A stretch of 40,966 nucleotides of DNA from an uncultured Mesorhizobium sp. (GTDB lineage: Bacteria > Pseudomonadota > Alphaproteobacteria > Rhizobiales > Rhizobiaceae), in assembly GCA_937958475.1 (NCBI GenBank), contig CALFXR010000026.1:1-40966 (forward strand), in the 5' to 3' direction. The position numbers were made by a program, and so were the translations under genes. The first letter of the stretch is position 1; every line of letters starts with the position of its first letter. Under the pieces are notes generated by a model. The model ran no database searches, was not told the origin of the DNA, and saw only the letters and a program-made list of their open reading frames with translations. Below, piece after piece: positions 23,794-31,874 of this stretch.

Positions 23794-26478
23794 ATGGAAA
23801 AGGAAAGCCGGCCCGAACCCGACGCCCTCCTCGCGGAAGCCGCGAAGGAGGGGCGCGGGCGGCTGAAGATCTTTCTCGGCTCGGCTCCCGGTGTCGGGAA
23901 GACCTATGCGATGCTGGAGGCTGCGCAGCGGCGTAGGGCGGATGGTCTTGACGTCGTCGTCGGCGTCGTCGAGACGCATGGTCGGGCCGAGACCGAGCGA
24001 CTCGTTGCGGGCCTGGAGATTCTTCCTCGCGTGCAGATACCATACGGCGGGCGCCTGCTCGCCGAAATGGACCTCGACGGGATCATCGCCCGACGGCCCA
24101 GACTAGTCCTCGTGGACGAACTTGCGCACACCAACGTGCCGGGCAGTCGCCACGCCAAGCGCTGGCAGGACGTGGAAGAGCTGCTGGCAACCGGCATCGA
24201 CGTCTACTCGACGCTGAACATCCAGCACTTAGAAAGCCTGAACGACGTCGTCGCCCGCATCGCCCGGGTGAAAGTGCGCGAGACGATCCCGGACAAGGTG
24301 CTGGAACTTGCCGACGCCATCGCGTTGATCGACCTGCCGCCGGACGAACTGATCGAGCGGCTGCGGGAAGGCAAGGTCTACGTCCAGGACCAGATCGCAC
24401 GTGCGATCCAGAACTTCTTCTCGAAGGGTAACCTGACCGCCCTGAGAGAACTCGCCATGCGCGTTGCCGCCGATCGGGTCGACGCGCAGATGGCGGCCCA
24501 CATGAAGAGCCATGCGATCCCCGGCCCGTGGCCGGCGCAGGATCGAGTGCTCGTCTGCGTCAACGAGGCGCCCGTTTCCAAAGCGCTTGTCCGCGCCGCG
24601 AAGCGCATGGCAGAGCGGTCGCGAACGGATTGGATCGCTGCAAGCGTGGCGACGCCGCAGTCGGAGCATTTGCCGGATACCGCGAAGGATTCCATCGCGG
24701 AGACCCTGCGGCTGGCCGAGTCCCTCGGCGCGGATATCTCGACCATCAACGCCGAGAGCCATATCGCCGACGAGATCCTTGCGTTCGCCCGCAGCCGCAA
24801 CGTCTCGCGCATCGTGATCGGGCGACCCCGACCCCGGCGTTTCACGGCATGGTTCTTCCGCGAGACGGTCGCCGAGGAGATCATCCGCAAGGCCGAAGAC
24901 TTCGAAGTTACCATCGTCTCTCCTGATCCGACCGAGGCGCGCAAGGCGGCTATCCGGGCGCCGCGCCTGGCGATAGAGCGCGACCCTAAGGCTTATTTCT
25001 GGGCGACCTTGGCGGTCGTGGCTTCCGGCGTGATCGCCATGCTCGTCAACCGGCTCTTCCCGGTAGAGAGCCTGTCGCTGTTCTTCCTGGTGGGCGTGCT
25101 CGCCGTGGCGAGCCGGTTCGGGCTCTGGCCGTCCATCTATGCCAGCATGCTCGCTTTCCTCGGCTACAACTTCTTCCTCACCGAGCCCTACTACACATTC
25201 GAGGTCGCCCATCAGAACGTGGTGCTGACGCTCTTCCTGTTCCTGCTGGTTGCGATCGTCACAGGCAACCTGGCGGCCCGCTTGCGCGATCAGGCCCTTG
25301 CCCAGAGGGCCATTGCGAAACGGACGGCGAACCTGTTCGACTTCTCACGCAAGGTAGCGAGCGTGGCCTCGCTGGACGACGTGGTGTGGGCCGCCGTCAC
25401 CCATGTCGCCTCGACCATGCAATGCTCGTCGCTCATCCTGATGCCGGACGCTTCGGGCCGGCTTGCGATCGTCGGCGGCATGCCGCCCGAAGACCATCTC
25501 GAACCGCGCGATCACGGCGCGGCGGAGTGGGCCTGGGACAAGCGTGAACCTGCGGGCTGGTCGTCACAGACCCTGCCATCGGCAACCTGGCTCTTTCTTC
25601 CGATGAAAAGTTCGAACCGGATTCACGGCCTCCTCGGCGTCCAGTTCGGTACGCGCCAATACATCACCACCGAAGAGCGCCGCCTGCTGGATTCTCTCGT
25701 CGATCAGGTCGGTCTTGCCATCGAGCGCACAGAGCTCGCCTCCGACATGGAGCAGGCGCGTCTGCTCGCAGAGACGGAGAGCCTACGCGCTGCCCTGCTT
25801 TCCTCCGTCAGCCACGATCTCCGGACGCCGCTCGTTTCGATCATCGGGGCGGCGACCTCGCTGGTCGACGTGGACGAAGCGCTGGGCGCATCGGGCCGCC
25901 GGAGCATGGCCGAGACGATTCGCGACGAAGGCGAGCGTCTCAACCGCTATGTCCAGAACCTTCTCGACATGACCCGGCTCGGCTACGGTGCGTTGAAGGT
26001 GGCCCGGCAACCGGTCGACCTGCGCGAGGTGGTGGGCCGGGCCCTGCGGCGGCTTGACCGCGACCTCGCCGCGCATCGCGTCGTTCGGGACCTGCCGGCA
26101 TCGCTGCCGGAAGTATCCGGCGACGCCGTCCTTCTGGAGCAGGTGGTGACGAACATCCTCGACAACGCCGCGAAATATGCGCCTCCGGGTTCGCAAGTCA
26201 CCGTGTCGGCCGAAGCGAGCGGCGGCGGGGTGGCGCTGGCCATAGCTGACGAAGGCCCGGGCATACCCGAGAGCGACCGCGCGCACGTCTTCGACATGTT
26301 CTTCCGCGTTCGCGCGGGCGACGGCCAGCCGGGCGGCACCGGCCTGGGGCTCGCCATCGCCAAGGGGATCGTCGACGCGCATGGGGGATCGATCCGCGCC
26401 GAGGCCGGGATTGGTGGCGGCGGGACCCGGATCGTCGTAACCCTTCCCGCCGCAACACCGTCCGGCTTGGCCGCATGA
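23794..26478 (+). CDS. kdpD: K+ sensor histidine kinase KdpD
   Basis: 894 residues, the standard KdpD length. Domains in order: an N-terminal KdpD domain with Walker A GSAPGVGKTY (about residues 29-38), a Usp-like domain (about 250-370), four membrane spans (about 400-500), a GAF-type domain, the dimerisation domain with phosphorylated H674 in SSVSHDLRTP, and the ATPase with GTGLGLAIAKG. It senses K+ limitation and osmotic state and phosphorylates KdpE. It starts 2 nt after kdpC and overlaps kdpE by ATGA, so the sensor pair is co-transcribed with the pump. Confidence 0.97.
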   Translation: MEKESRPEPDALLAEAAKEGRGRLKIFLGSAPGVGKTYAMLEAAQRRRADGLDVVVGVVETHGRAETERLVAGLEILPRVQIPYGGRLLAEMDLDGIIARRPRLVLVDELAHTNVPGSRHAKRWQDVEELLATGIDVYSTLNIQHLESLNDVVARIARVKVRETIPDKVLELADAIALIDLPPDELIERLREGKVYVQDQIARAIQNFFSKGNLTALRELAMRVAADRVDAQMAAHMKSHAIPGPWPAQDRVLVCVNEAPVSKALVRAAKRMAERSRTDWIAASVATPQSEHLPDTAKDSIAETLRLAESLGADISTINAESHIADEILAFARSRNVSRIVIGRPRPRRFTAWFFRETVAEEIIRKAEDFEVTIVSPDPTEARKAAIRAPRLAIERDPKAYFWATLAVVASGVIAMLVNRLFPVESLSLFFLVGVLAVASRFGLWPSIYASMLAFLGYNFFLTEPYYTFEVAHQNVVLTLFLFLLVAIVTGNLAARLRDQALAQRAIAKRTANLFDFSRKVASVASLDDVVWAAVTHVASTMQCSSLILMPDASGRLAIVGGMPPEDHLEPRDHGAAEWAWDKREPAGWSSQTLPSATWLFLPMKSSNRIHGLLGVQFGTRQYITTEERRLLDSLVDQVGLAIERTELASDMEQARLLAETESLRAALLSSVSHDLRTPLVSIIGAATSLVDVDEALGASGRRSMAETIRDEGERLNRYVQNLLDMTRLGYGALKVARQPVDLREVVGRALRRLDRDLAAHRVVRDLPASLPEVSGDAVLLEQVVTNILDNAAKYAPPGSQVTVSAEASGGGVALAIADEGPGIPESDRAHVFDMFFRVRAGDGQPGGTGLGLAIAKGIVDAHGGSIRAEAGIGGGGTRIVVTLPAATPSGLAA

Positions 26479-27158
26479 ACACTGGCCGTATCCTGCTGAT
26501 CGAGGACGACCCGGGCATCCGCAAGTTCCTGCGCGTGGCGCTGGAGGCGCAGGGCTTCGCGCTGGAAGAAGAGGCGTCGGGCAAGGGCGGTATCGCGAAA
26601 GTGGCGACCGCCAAGCCCGATCTGGTCGTGCTCGACCTCGGACTGCCCGACATGGACGGCAAGGCGGTGATCGCCCGCATCCGGGAGTGGTCCCAGGTGC
26701 CCATCCTGATCCTCTCGGTGCGCCAGGCCGAGGAGGAGAAGGTCGCCGCCCTCGATGCCGGGGCCAACGACTATGTCGTCAAGCCCTTCGGCATCGCCGA
26801 GATGCTGGCACGCGTCCGGGCGCTGCTGCGATCCGCTTCGGGCGGCACGGCACCGGAGACGGAAATCCTGCGCCGCGACCTGCGCATCGATCTCGCCCGC
26901 CACGAGGTCGCGCTCGCCGGCGAGCCGATCAAGCTCACGCGCAAGGAGTTCGATCTCCTCGCGCTGCTCGCCCGCAACGCCGGCCGCATCGTCACCCATC
27001 GCCATCTGCTCGCCGACGTCTGGGGTCCAGCCCACGAGCACGACCTCCAGTACCTGCGTGTCTTCATCGGCCGGCTTCGCGCCAAGCTCGGCGACGACCC
27101 CGCCGCGCCCCGCTTCATCCTGAACGAGCCGGGGGTTGGCTACCGGTTTCTCGACTAG
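26475..27158 (+). CDS. kdpE: Response regulator KdpE
   Basis: 227 residues, an OmpR-type regulator. Seen: the receiver domain with ILLIEDDPG and acceptor D54 in VVLDLGLPDM, K in VVKPFG, and the winged-helix domain (about 125-225) ending FILNEPGVGYRFLD. It activates the kdp promoter when phosphorylated by KdpD; a fitting direct repeat is seen at 19151-19169. The start overlaps the kdpD stop by 4 nt. It closes the operon; I see no clear terminator after it. Confidence 0.97.
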   Translation: MNTGRILLIEDDPGIRKFLRVALEAQGFALEEEASGKGGIAKVATAKPDLVVLDLGLPDMDGKAVIARIREWSQVPILILSVRQAEEEKVAALDAGANDYVVKPFGIAEMLARVRALLRSASGGTAPETEILRRDLRIDLARHEVALAGEPIKLTRKEFDLLALLARNAGRIVTHRHLLADVWGPAHEHDLQYLRVFIGRLRAKLGDDPAAPRFILNEPGVGYRFLD

Positions 27159-27310
27159 CGCGTCGGTCGCGAACGGCAGCAACACCCATCGCGACCACTG
27201 TAAGCCGACGGTCTCCTCCCGGCCCCGGATCCTGACGACGCTGGGCGCGACGCCAATTTGTCTTCCTCGAACGGCAACCTGCGCCTTCGAGGCAGCCAAA
27301 CGACGGAGCG
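27159..27310. other. Gap between kdpE and tonB fragment, nothing seen
   Basis: 152 bp between convergent features. No gene or strong hairpin is visible. Confidence 0.4.
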
Positions 27311-27598
27311 TTACCGGAACGACAGAAGGATCAGGAAGGTGTGCGCCGACCCGGGCAAGTCTGCCGGCGGGGCGGGAACGCGCGCCGAGCGCACCATCCG
27401 CAACGCGGCGCTGTCCAGCCGCGCATTGCCCGATGAGCCAGCGATACTGGCGGAGGAAATTCTGCCGGACCGGCTGACGACGAACCGAACCCGCACCGTT
27501 CCGCTCATGCCCGCAGCCTGGCCGGCGTGCCCGGCGATTGCCGCACGCACCTGGCTATTCCAACTGGATGGGCTGACAGCCGGCGACCATAGAATGTC
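27311..27598 (-). pseudogene. tonB fragment, C-terminal domain only
   Basis: A leftward frame encodes only the TonB C-terminal domain, about 85 residues: SWNSQVRAAIAGHAG, SGTVRVRFVVSRSGRI, SSGNARLDSAALRMV, and a final LPGSAHTFLILLSFR before TAA. Intact TonB proteins are about 220-350 residues, with a membrane anchor and a proline-rich spacer; neither is present. There is no in-frame ATG or ribosome site, and the frame runs straight into the tRNA gene 27599-27675, so the 5' part of the gene has been lost. Function in energising outer-membrane receptors is therefore not expected. Confidence 0.75.
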
Positions 27599-27675
27599 TG
27601 GTAGCGGAGGAGGGATTCGAACCCCCGACACAAGGATTATGATTCCTCTGCTCTAACCTACTGAGCTACTCCGCC
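27599..27675 (-). tRNA. tRNA-Met (CAU), elongator type
   Basis: The leftward sequence folds into a full cloverleaf. The acceptor stem is GGCGGAG/CTCCGCT with a G-U closing pair, followed by discriminator A and encoded CCA (77 nt with CCA). The anticodon stem GAGGA/TCCTT carries loop ATCATAA, giving CAU. The T-arm contains GGTTCGAATCC. The first pair is G-U rather than the unpaired C-A of initiators, and there are no three G-C pairs under the loop, so it is the elongator. A CAU anticodon changed to lysidine (tRNA-Ile2) is less likely. It faces left and abuts the tonB fragment. Confidence 0.9.
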
Positions 27676-27729
27676 CCGGTGGCGTCGCGCGGAACCGTTG
27701 CCGGAAGCCGGGTCGCCGAGGACGGGCGG

Positions 27730-27758
27730 ATATAAGGTTGCGGCCCGGGGCCTGTCAA
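27730..27758 (-). promoter_or_regulatory. Strong sigma-70-type promoter of tRNA-Met
   Basis: On the minus strand TTGACA (27758-27753) and TTATAT (27735-27730) are separated by exactly 17 bp. Transcription would start near 27723, about 50 nt before the tRNA 5' end. The spacer is GC-rich (GGCCCCGGGCC). Confidence 0.8.
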
Positions 27759-27873
27759 GCAATGTCCGGCTGCTTTTCGCCCCGCGCGGTGGGCGTGACA
27801 TCAGGGAACCGACGCTTGGGGGGGCATCGCCGATACGCCGGGACCATCGCACCCCCAACGCGGATCGCGCGCA

Positions 27874-27929
27874 GGGCGGCGGGGGACGGGCGGCGGGGAG
27901 CCGGCGATGGGGGACTGGCGACGGGGGGC
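27874..27929 (+). repeat. G-rich degenerate tandem repeats
   Basis: Two near-tandem pairs: GGGCGGCGGGGGAC then GGGCGGCGGGGAG (27874-27900), and GGCGATGGGGGACT then GGCGACGGGGGGC (27903-27929). The plus strand has several runs of four to six G and could form a G-quadruplex. It lies in the 470-bp gap between tRNA-Met and the oxidoreductase, which holds no gene. Confidence 0.6.
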
Positions 27930-27950
27930 GGCCGGTCTGGGCGTGCGGTC

Positions 27951-27974
27951 GACATCCCCGCCGGGCGGGATGTC
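27951..27974. repeat. Perfect hairpin GACATCCC/GGGATGTC
   Basis: Arms of 8 bp at 27951-27958 and 27967-27974 enclose CGCCGGGC. No T-run follows on either strand, so it is not a standard terminator; it may be an operator or RNA structure. Confidence 0.5.
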
Positions 27975-28147
27975 CGCCGGGCGCCGGGCCTCTCCCATCC
28001 CAGCCTCCAACTGCTGGAATGAAGCCGGACGGATCGTGTGCAACCTGGTCCGGACAACTTGTGCTGGCGACAGGTGCGGCGGCGGGGGTTGAGTTAACGC
28101 GCGGCCGCCGTTATGTGTCCGCCACCACACCCTCGAGTACGGTATCG

Positions 28148-29101
28148 ATGAAGCCGCGCATAGCAGTCCTCGGTTGCGGATATTGGGGCAGCAATCATAT
28201 CCGCACCCTCAAGGCGCTCGGCGCGCTGCATGCCGTGTCGGATGCCAACGGCCCGCGCGCCGAGGGCTTCGCCAGCGAGCAGGACTGCCTGGCGATCCCG
28301 CCCGACGAACTGATGGACCGCGACGACGTCGACGCCGTGGTGATGGCACTGCCGCCGCAGTTCCACGCCGACTTCGCCATTCGCGCCGTCGAGGCGGGCA
28401 AGGATGTGCTGGTGGAAAAGCCGATCGCGCTGACCGTGGCCGACGCCGAGCGTGCCGTCGCCGCGGCTAAGGCCAACAAGCGCGTCTTCATGGTCGGCCA
28501 CGTGCTGCGCTTCCATCCGGCCTTCGAGGCGCTGAAGGACCTGATCGACCGCGGCGAACTCGGCCAGGTGCGCTACATCCATTCGCACCGGCTGGGGCTG
28601 GGCAAGTTTCACACCGAGAACGACGCGCTGTGGGACCTTGCGCCGCACGACCTGTCGATGATCCTCGCCATCACCGGTTCCGCACCCCTCGAGGTGCGCG
28701 GCGAGGGGGCCGCGCTGCTCGACCATCTGAGCGACTTCGCCCACCTGCACATGCGTTTTCCCAACGGGCTCAGGAGCCATCTGTTCACGTCGCGGCTCAA
28801 TCCCTATCGCGAGCGCCGGCTGACCGTGGTCGGCACGCGCGCGATGGCCGTGTTCGACGACGTCGAGCCCTGGGAGCGCAAGCTCGCCGTCTACCGCCAC
28901 GCGGTCTGGCAGGACAGCGGACAATGGGCGTTCACCCAGAACGAGCCGTCCTACGTGGCGGTCGAGCAGGGCATGCCGCTGACCCGCGAGCTGCAACACT
29001 TCATCGCCTGCATCGGTTCGCGCGCCGAGCCGCGCACGGACGGCGAAGAGGCCATCCGCGTACTGCGCATCCTCACCGCGGGCACGGTTACCCACGACTG
29101 A
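28148..29101 (+). CDS. Gfo/Idh/MocA-family oxidoreductase (WbpB/WlbA-like)
   Basis: A 317-residue NAD(P)-dependent sugar oxidoreductase. Seen: the Rossmann motif AVLGCGYWGSNHIR, then the family signature EKPIALT (E90-K91-P92), and HRLGLGKFHTENDALWDLAP followed by HDLSMI, which resembles the UDP-N-acetylglucosaminuronate 3-dehydrogenases WbpB/WlbA. It may therefore act in nucleotide-sugar synthesis for surface polysaccharide. ATG at 28148 is chosen because the family begins right there; the frame stays open further upstream, but that part has no recognisable protein. The gene stands alone, convergent with mnmA. Confidence 0.87.
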   Translation: MKPRIAVLGCGYWGSNHIRTLKALGALHAVSDANGPRAEGFASEQDCLAIPPDELMDRDDVDAVVMALPPQFHADFAIRAVEAGKDVLVEKPIALTVADAERAVAAAKANKRVFMVGHVLRFHPAFEALKDLIDRGELGQVRYIHSHRLGLGKFHTENDALWDLAPHDLSMILAITGSAPLEVRGEGAALLDHLSDFAHLHMRFPNGLRSHLFTSRLNPYRERRLTVVGTRAMAVFDDVEPWERKLAVYRHAVWQDSGQWAFTQNEPSYVAVEQGMPLTRELQHFIACIGSRAEPRTDGEEAIRVLRILTAGTVTHD

Positions 29102-29203
29102 GCGACGTGTGGTGCGTCCAAGGGCGCACACGGGACCCTCTCCGGCATCACGCGATACAAGAGACGGCTGCGGCATCCGGACTGGTGCGGCGGGAAGAGC
29201 AGC

Positions 29204-30403
29204 CTATTCCGCGGGCAGGGCCTCGGGGCGGGCGGCGAGCCTGGACAGCATCGCCTCGGCCTTCGCACCGCGTTCGGAGCGCTCGATGAAGCCGCCGCCG
29301 AGCACGCGGGCCTCGGCGCCGTCGTCGGAGTAGAGCACGCAGGCCTGGCCCGGCGCGACGCCGGCCTCGCCTTCGGAGAGTTCGACCCACACGGTCCCGT
29401 CGACGGCGTGAAGCGAGGCCGGGCGCGGCGGCCGCGTCGAGCGGACCTTGGCATAGAGGTCGAAGCCGTCCGCCGCCTTCTCCAGGGCCTCGTCGCCCAG
29501 CCAGTTGACGTCGCGCAGGTAGACGCGGCGCGTCTCCAGCGCCTCGCGCGGGCCGACGACGACACGGGCGCGCTCCGCATCCAGATGCACGACGTAGAGC
29601 GGCTCGCCGGAGGCGATGCCGATGCCGCGGCGCTGGCCGATCGTGTAGCGCAGGATGCCGTCGTGGCGGCCAAGCACGCGCCCGTCGATATGGACGATCT
29701 CGCCGGGCGTCGCGGCCGCGGGCTTCAGCCTGGAGATGACGTCGGAGTAGCGACCCTGGGGCACGAAGCAGATGTCCTGGCTGTCCGCCTTGGCCGCCAC
29801 GGCGAGGCCCATCTCGGCGGCGATGCGTCGGACCTCGACCTTGGGCAGGGCGCCGAGCGGGAAGCGCAGGTAGTCGATCTGCTCCTGGGTCGTGGCGAAC
29901 AGGAAGTAGCTCTGGTCGCGGTCTGTGTCGACCGGCCGGTAGAGGGCGCGGTGGGTGCCTCCCGGGCCGGCGCTGGCGCGGCTGCGGATGTAGTGGCCGG
30001 TGGCCAGCGCGTCGGCACCCAGTTCGCGCGCGGTGCGCAGGAGGTCGGCGAACTTGACCGTCTGGTTGCAGGCGACGCACGGAATCGGCGTCTCGCCGGA
30101 GACGTAGCTCTGGGCGAACGGATCGATGACGGCCTCGCGGAACCGCTCCTCGTAGTCGAGCACGTAATGCGGGATGCCCAGCGTCTCGGCGACACGGCGC
30201 GCGTCGGCGATGTCCTGGCCGGCGCAGCACGAGCCGGGGCGATGCGTCGCGGCGCCGTGATCGTAGAGCTGCAGCGTGACGCCGATGACGTCGTAACCCT
30301 CGTGCTTCAGCATTCCGGCCACGACGGATGAATCGACGCCGCCGGACATGGCGACGACGATCCGCGTCTCTTCTGGGCGGGCCGGGAGGTCCAGGCTGTT
30401 CAT
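29204..30403 (-). CDS. mnmA: tRNA-specific 2-thiouridylase MnmA
   Basis: A 399-residue enzyme that adds sulfur to U34 of tRNAs for Lys, Glu and Gln in the cytoplasm. Seen: the PP-loop AMSGGVDSSVVAG (residues 18-30), the catalytic cysteines C112 in CVACNQTVKF and C212 in SQDICFVP, the IGQRRGIGI segment and a C-terminal beta-barrel. The length is close to the usual 360-400. ATG at 30403 is preferred over an upstream in-frame start at 30490 because the family N-terminus fits there. It is divergent from sciP. Confidence 0.96.
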   Translation of the reverse strand: MNSLDLPARPEETRIVVAMSGGVDSSVVAGMLKHEGYDVIGVTLQLYDHGAATHRPGSCCAGQDIADARRVAETLGIPHYVLDYEERFREAVIDPFAQSYVSGETPIPCVACNQTVKFADLLRTARELGADALATGHYIRSRASAGPGGTHRALYRPVDTDRDQSYFLFATTQEQIDYLRFPLGALPKVEVRRIAAEMGLAVAAKADSQDICFVPQGRYSDVISRLKPAAATPGEIVHIDGRVLGRHDGILRYTIGQRRGIGIASGEPLYVVHLDAERARVVVGPREALETRRVYLRDVNWLGDEALEKAADGFDLYAKVRSTRPPRPASLHAVDGTVWVELSEGEAGVAPGQACVLYSDDGAEARVLGGGFIERSERGAKAEAMLSRLAARPEALPAE

Positions 30404-30494
30404 CGACGGTCTTTCACGGGACGCAGCAGGCGCTTCATGCCAATCCGGTACATATAGGTCAAGTTTCGACGCCGCGCCACGGCCCGGCACGTGG

Positions 30495-30510
30495 TTAACG
30501 AAGCGTTGAC
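30495..30510 (+). promoter_or_regulatory. CtrA-box-like site upstream of sciP
   Basis: TTAA-CGAAGCG-TTGAC matches the CtrA consensus TTAA-N7-TTAAC with one change. It lies about 97 bp before the sciP start. In Caulobacter sciP is activated by CtrA, so the site is plausible but unproven here. Confidence 0.5.
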
Positions 30511-30606
30511 GAAAGCGGGGCAGTCGGGCCGCGACGCTTAGGTCTTTTTTAAAGCTGTGGCGCTATTGTGACGTCGATTGGTATGTTGAGTTGTGTAGAG
30601 AGTACG

Positions 30607-30882
30607 ATGACCGATCTGGTTAGACCGCGCGTCAAGTATGTCATCGGGCCGGACGGCAGCCCGCTCACCATTGCCGATCTTCCCCCGACGAATACGCGCC
30701 GCTGGGTCATCCGGCGCAAGGCCGAGGTCGTTGCCGCCGTACGCGGCGGGCTGCTCAGCCTCGACGAGGCGTGCCAGCGCTACAAGCTGACCACCGAAGA
30801 ATTCCTGTCCTGGCAGGCGTCCATCGACGAATACGGCCTCGCCGGCCTGCGCACGACGCGCATCCAGCAGTACCGCCACTAG
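30607..30882 (+). CDS. sciP: CtrA inhibitor SciP (DUF1153)
   Basis: A 91-residue protein, nearly the size of Caulobacter SciP. Seen: VRPRVKYVIGPDGSPLTIAD, RRWVIRRKAEVVAAVRGGLL, and the helix-turn-helix-like SLDEACQRYKLTTEEFLSW followed by RTTRIQQYR. SciP restrains CtrA-activated transcription in the cytoplasm, helping to set cell-cycle timing. The ATG at 30607 has AGAGAG upstream. It lies about 1.4 kb from ctrA and is followed by a clear terminator. Confidence 0.95.
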   Translation: MTDLVRPRVKYVIGPDGSPLTIADLPPTNTRRWVIRRKAEVVAAVRGGLLSLDEACQRYKLTTEEFLSWQASIDEYGLAGLRTTRIQQYRH

Positions 30883-30910
30883 GGCGTTCCGTTCGGTTTT
30901 CCTTCTCCCG

Positions 30911-30940
30911 GACCGGCCTCGCGGCCGGTTCTTTCGTTTG
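30911..30940 (+). terminator. Rho-independent terminator of sciP
   Basis: Perfect 7-bp stem ACCGGCC/GGCCGGT (30912-30918, 30923-30929) with loop TCGC, followed by TTCTTTCGTTT. It also lies just beyond the stop of the convergent PqiA-like gene. Confidence 0.8.
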
Positions 30941-30950
30941 TCCGGTGCGC

Positions 30951-31394
30951 TCAGCCCTTCCGCTTGAGCATCGCCGAGGCGGCCGCGGTCAGGACCACCG
31001 ATGCGGCGAAGAACCACAGGCCCGGCCGGGCGAAGGCTTCGGCGAGGCCCGTCGTCTTCGCCGCGAAGACGACCAGCGCCACCAGGACGACGTCGAGCAT
31101 CGACCAGTTGGACAGGATGCGGAACCAGGACGGCACCATCCGGTGGCCGTCCGGCCCGCCGTAGGCCGCGACGTGGAGAAGTCCCAGCTTGGCTAGCGGA
31201 AACGCCACCGAGAACAGGGCGACGACCGCCGCCAGGGCGATTTCGCCCGTGTCCCACAGGCCGGCGATCATCGCAGCCAGCGAGGGCTCCTCGGTGAAGA
31301 CGAAGAGCTTCTCGATCCGGACCAGCGGCAGGACGAGGCCGAGGCCGTAGGAGAAGGCGGCGGCGAAGAGGGCGAGGGGCAGAAGGATGCGCAT
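30951..31394 (-). CDS. PqiA-like (paraquat-inducible protein A family) membrane protein
   Basis: A 147-residue integral membrane protein. Four hydrophobic segments at about residues 4-25, 52-73, 103-118 and 123-142. Family-like sequence includes VALFSVAFPLAKLGLL and WSMLDVVLVALVVFA, the latter being a PqiA hallmark (WSMLDVF). Full PqiA proteins have two such domains and conserved CxxC pairs; this is a single domain with no cysteine motif. ATG at 31394 is preferred to one at 31415 because the hydrophobic N-terminus begins there. PqiA proteins work with MCE-type lipid carriers in some bacteria; none is adjacent. Confidence 0.8.
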   Translation of the reverse strand: MRILLPLALFAAAFSYGLGLVLPLVRIEKLFVFTEEPSLAAMIAGLWDTGEIALAAVVALFSVAFPLAKLGLLHVAAYGGPDGHRMVPSWFRILSNWSMLDVVLVALVVFAAKTTGLAEAFARPGLWFFAASVVLTAAASAMLKRKG

Positions 31395-31496
31395 CGGCGC
31401 ATGATGGCGAAGCAAGACAGCGAGTGGAAGAGCGATCTGCGCCCGAAGCGCGCGGCCGACGCCTCCGACGGCCAGGATCCGCCGGCGCGGGAGGCC

Positions 31497-31874
31497 TCAG
31501 CCGATCATCGCGCTGCGGGTCGAGACTTCTGGTTCACGCAGGCGCGTATCGCGCGATTCCAGCATTTCGGCCTTGGCAAGTTCCGCTTCAGCCTCGCCGA
31601 GTAGGCTTTCGGCCGTCTTCTTCTGCAGGACGAGGTCGGCCTGGGAGTTCTTCAGATTGTCGCGGCGAAGCCGGGCCGCCTTGGCGAAGGTGGGGTAGGC
31701 GAAGTGGTTGATGTCCGTGATGCCGGCCTTGCGCTCTTCGGCGGCGATCTGGACGTCGAGCTCGGCGGCCATTCGGTCGAACTCGGCGATCATCATGTCG
31801 AGCTGGGTCAGCTGGCGTCGTTTCTCGTTCACCTGGAACTGCTTGAGCCGGACGAGGTTCTCACGTGGCTTCAT
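31497..31874 (-). CDS. fliJ: FliJ-like flagellar export chaperone
   Basis: A 125-residue, almost wholly helical, charged protein. Seen: MKPRENLVRLKQFQVNEKRR at the start, QLDMMIAEFDRMAAELD, and a second helix rich in Lys, Ala and Glu, a helical hairpin as in FliJ. Rhizobiales carry a conserved gene of this type next to ctrA that is annotated as FliJ, a cytoplasmic escort and stalk of the flagellar export gate. GGGAG is 9 nt before the ATG at 31874. No other flagellar gene is visible, so a separate role remains possible. It is divergent from ctrA. Confidence 0.72.
   Translation of the reverse strand: MKPRENLVRLKQFQVNEKRRQLTQLDMMIAEFDRMAAELDVQIAAEERKAGITDINHFAYPTFAKAARLRRDNLKNSQADLVLQKKTAESLLGEAEAELAKAEMLESRDTRLREPEVSTRSAMIG

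Noticed and set aside
21455..24043. 862-codon leftward frame opposite kdpB, kdpC and kdpD
   Set aside because: Spans three certain genes on the other strand; typical GC shadow.
27136..27477. Rightward frame after kdpE
   Set aside because: Opposite the tonB fragment, Arg/Thr/Ser-rich, no ribosome site.
27599..27675. Initiator tRNA-fMet
   Set aside because: It has a G-U first pair instead of a C-A mismatch and lacks the three G-C pairs under the anticodon loop.
27698..28147. Upstream extension of the Gfo/Idh/MocA frame
   Set aside because: Translates G-rich repeats; the family N-terminus begins at the ATG at 28148.
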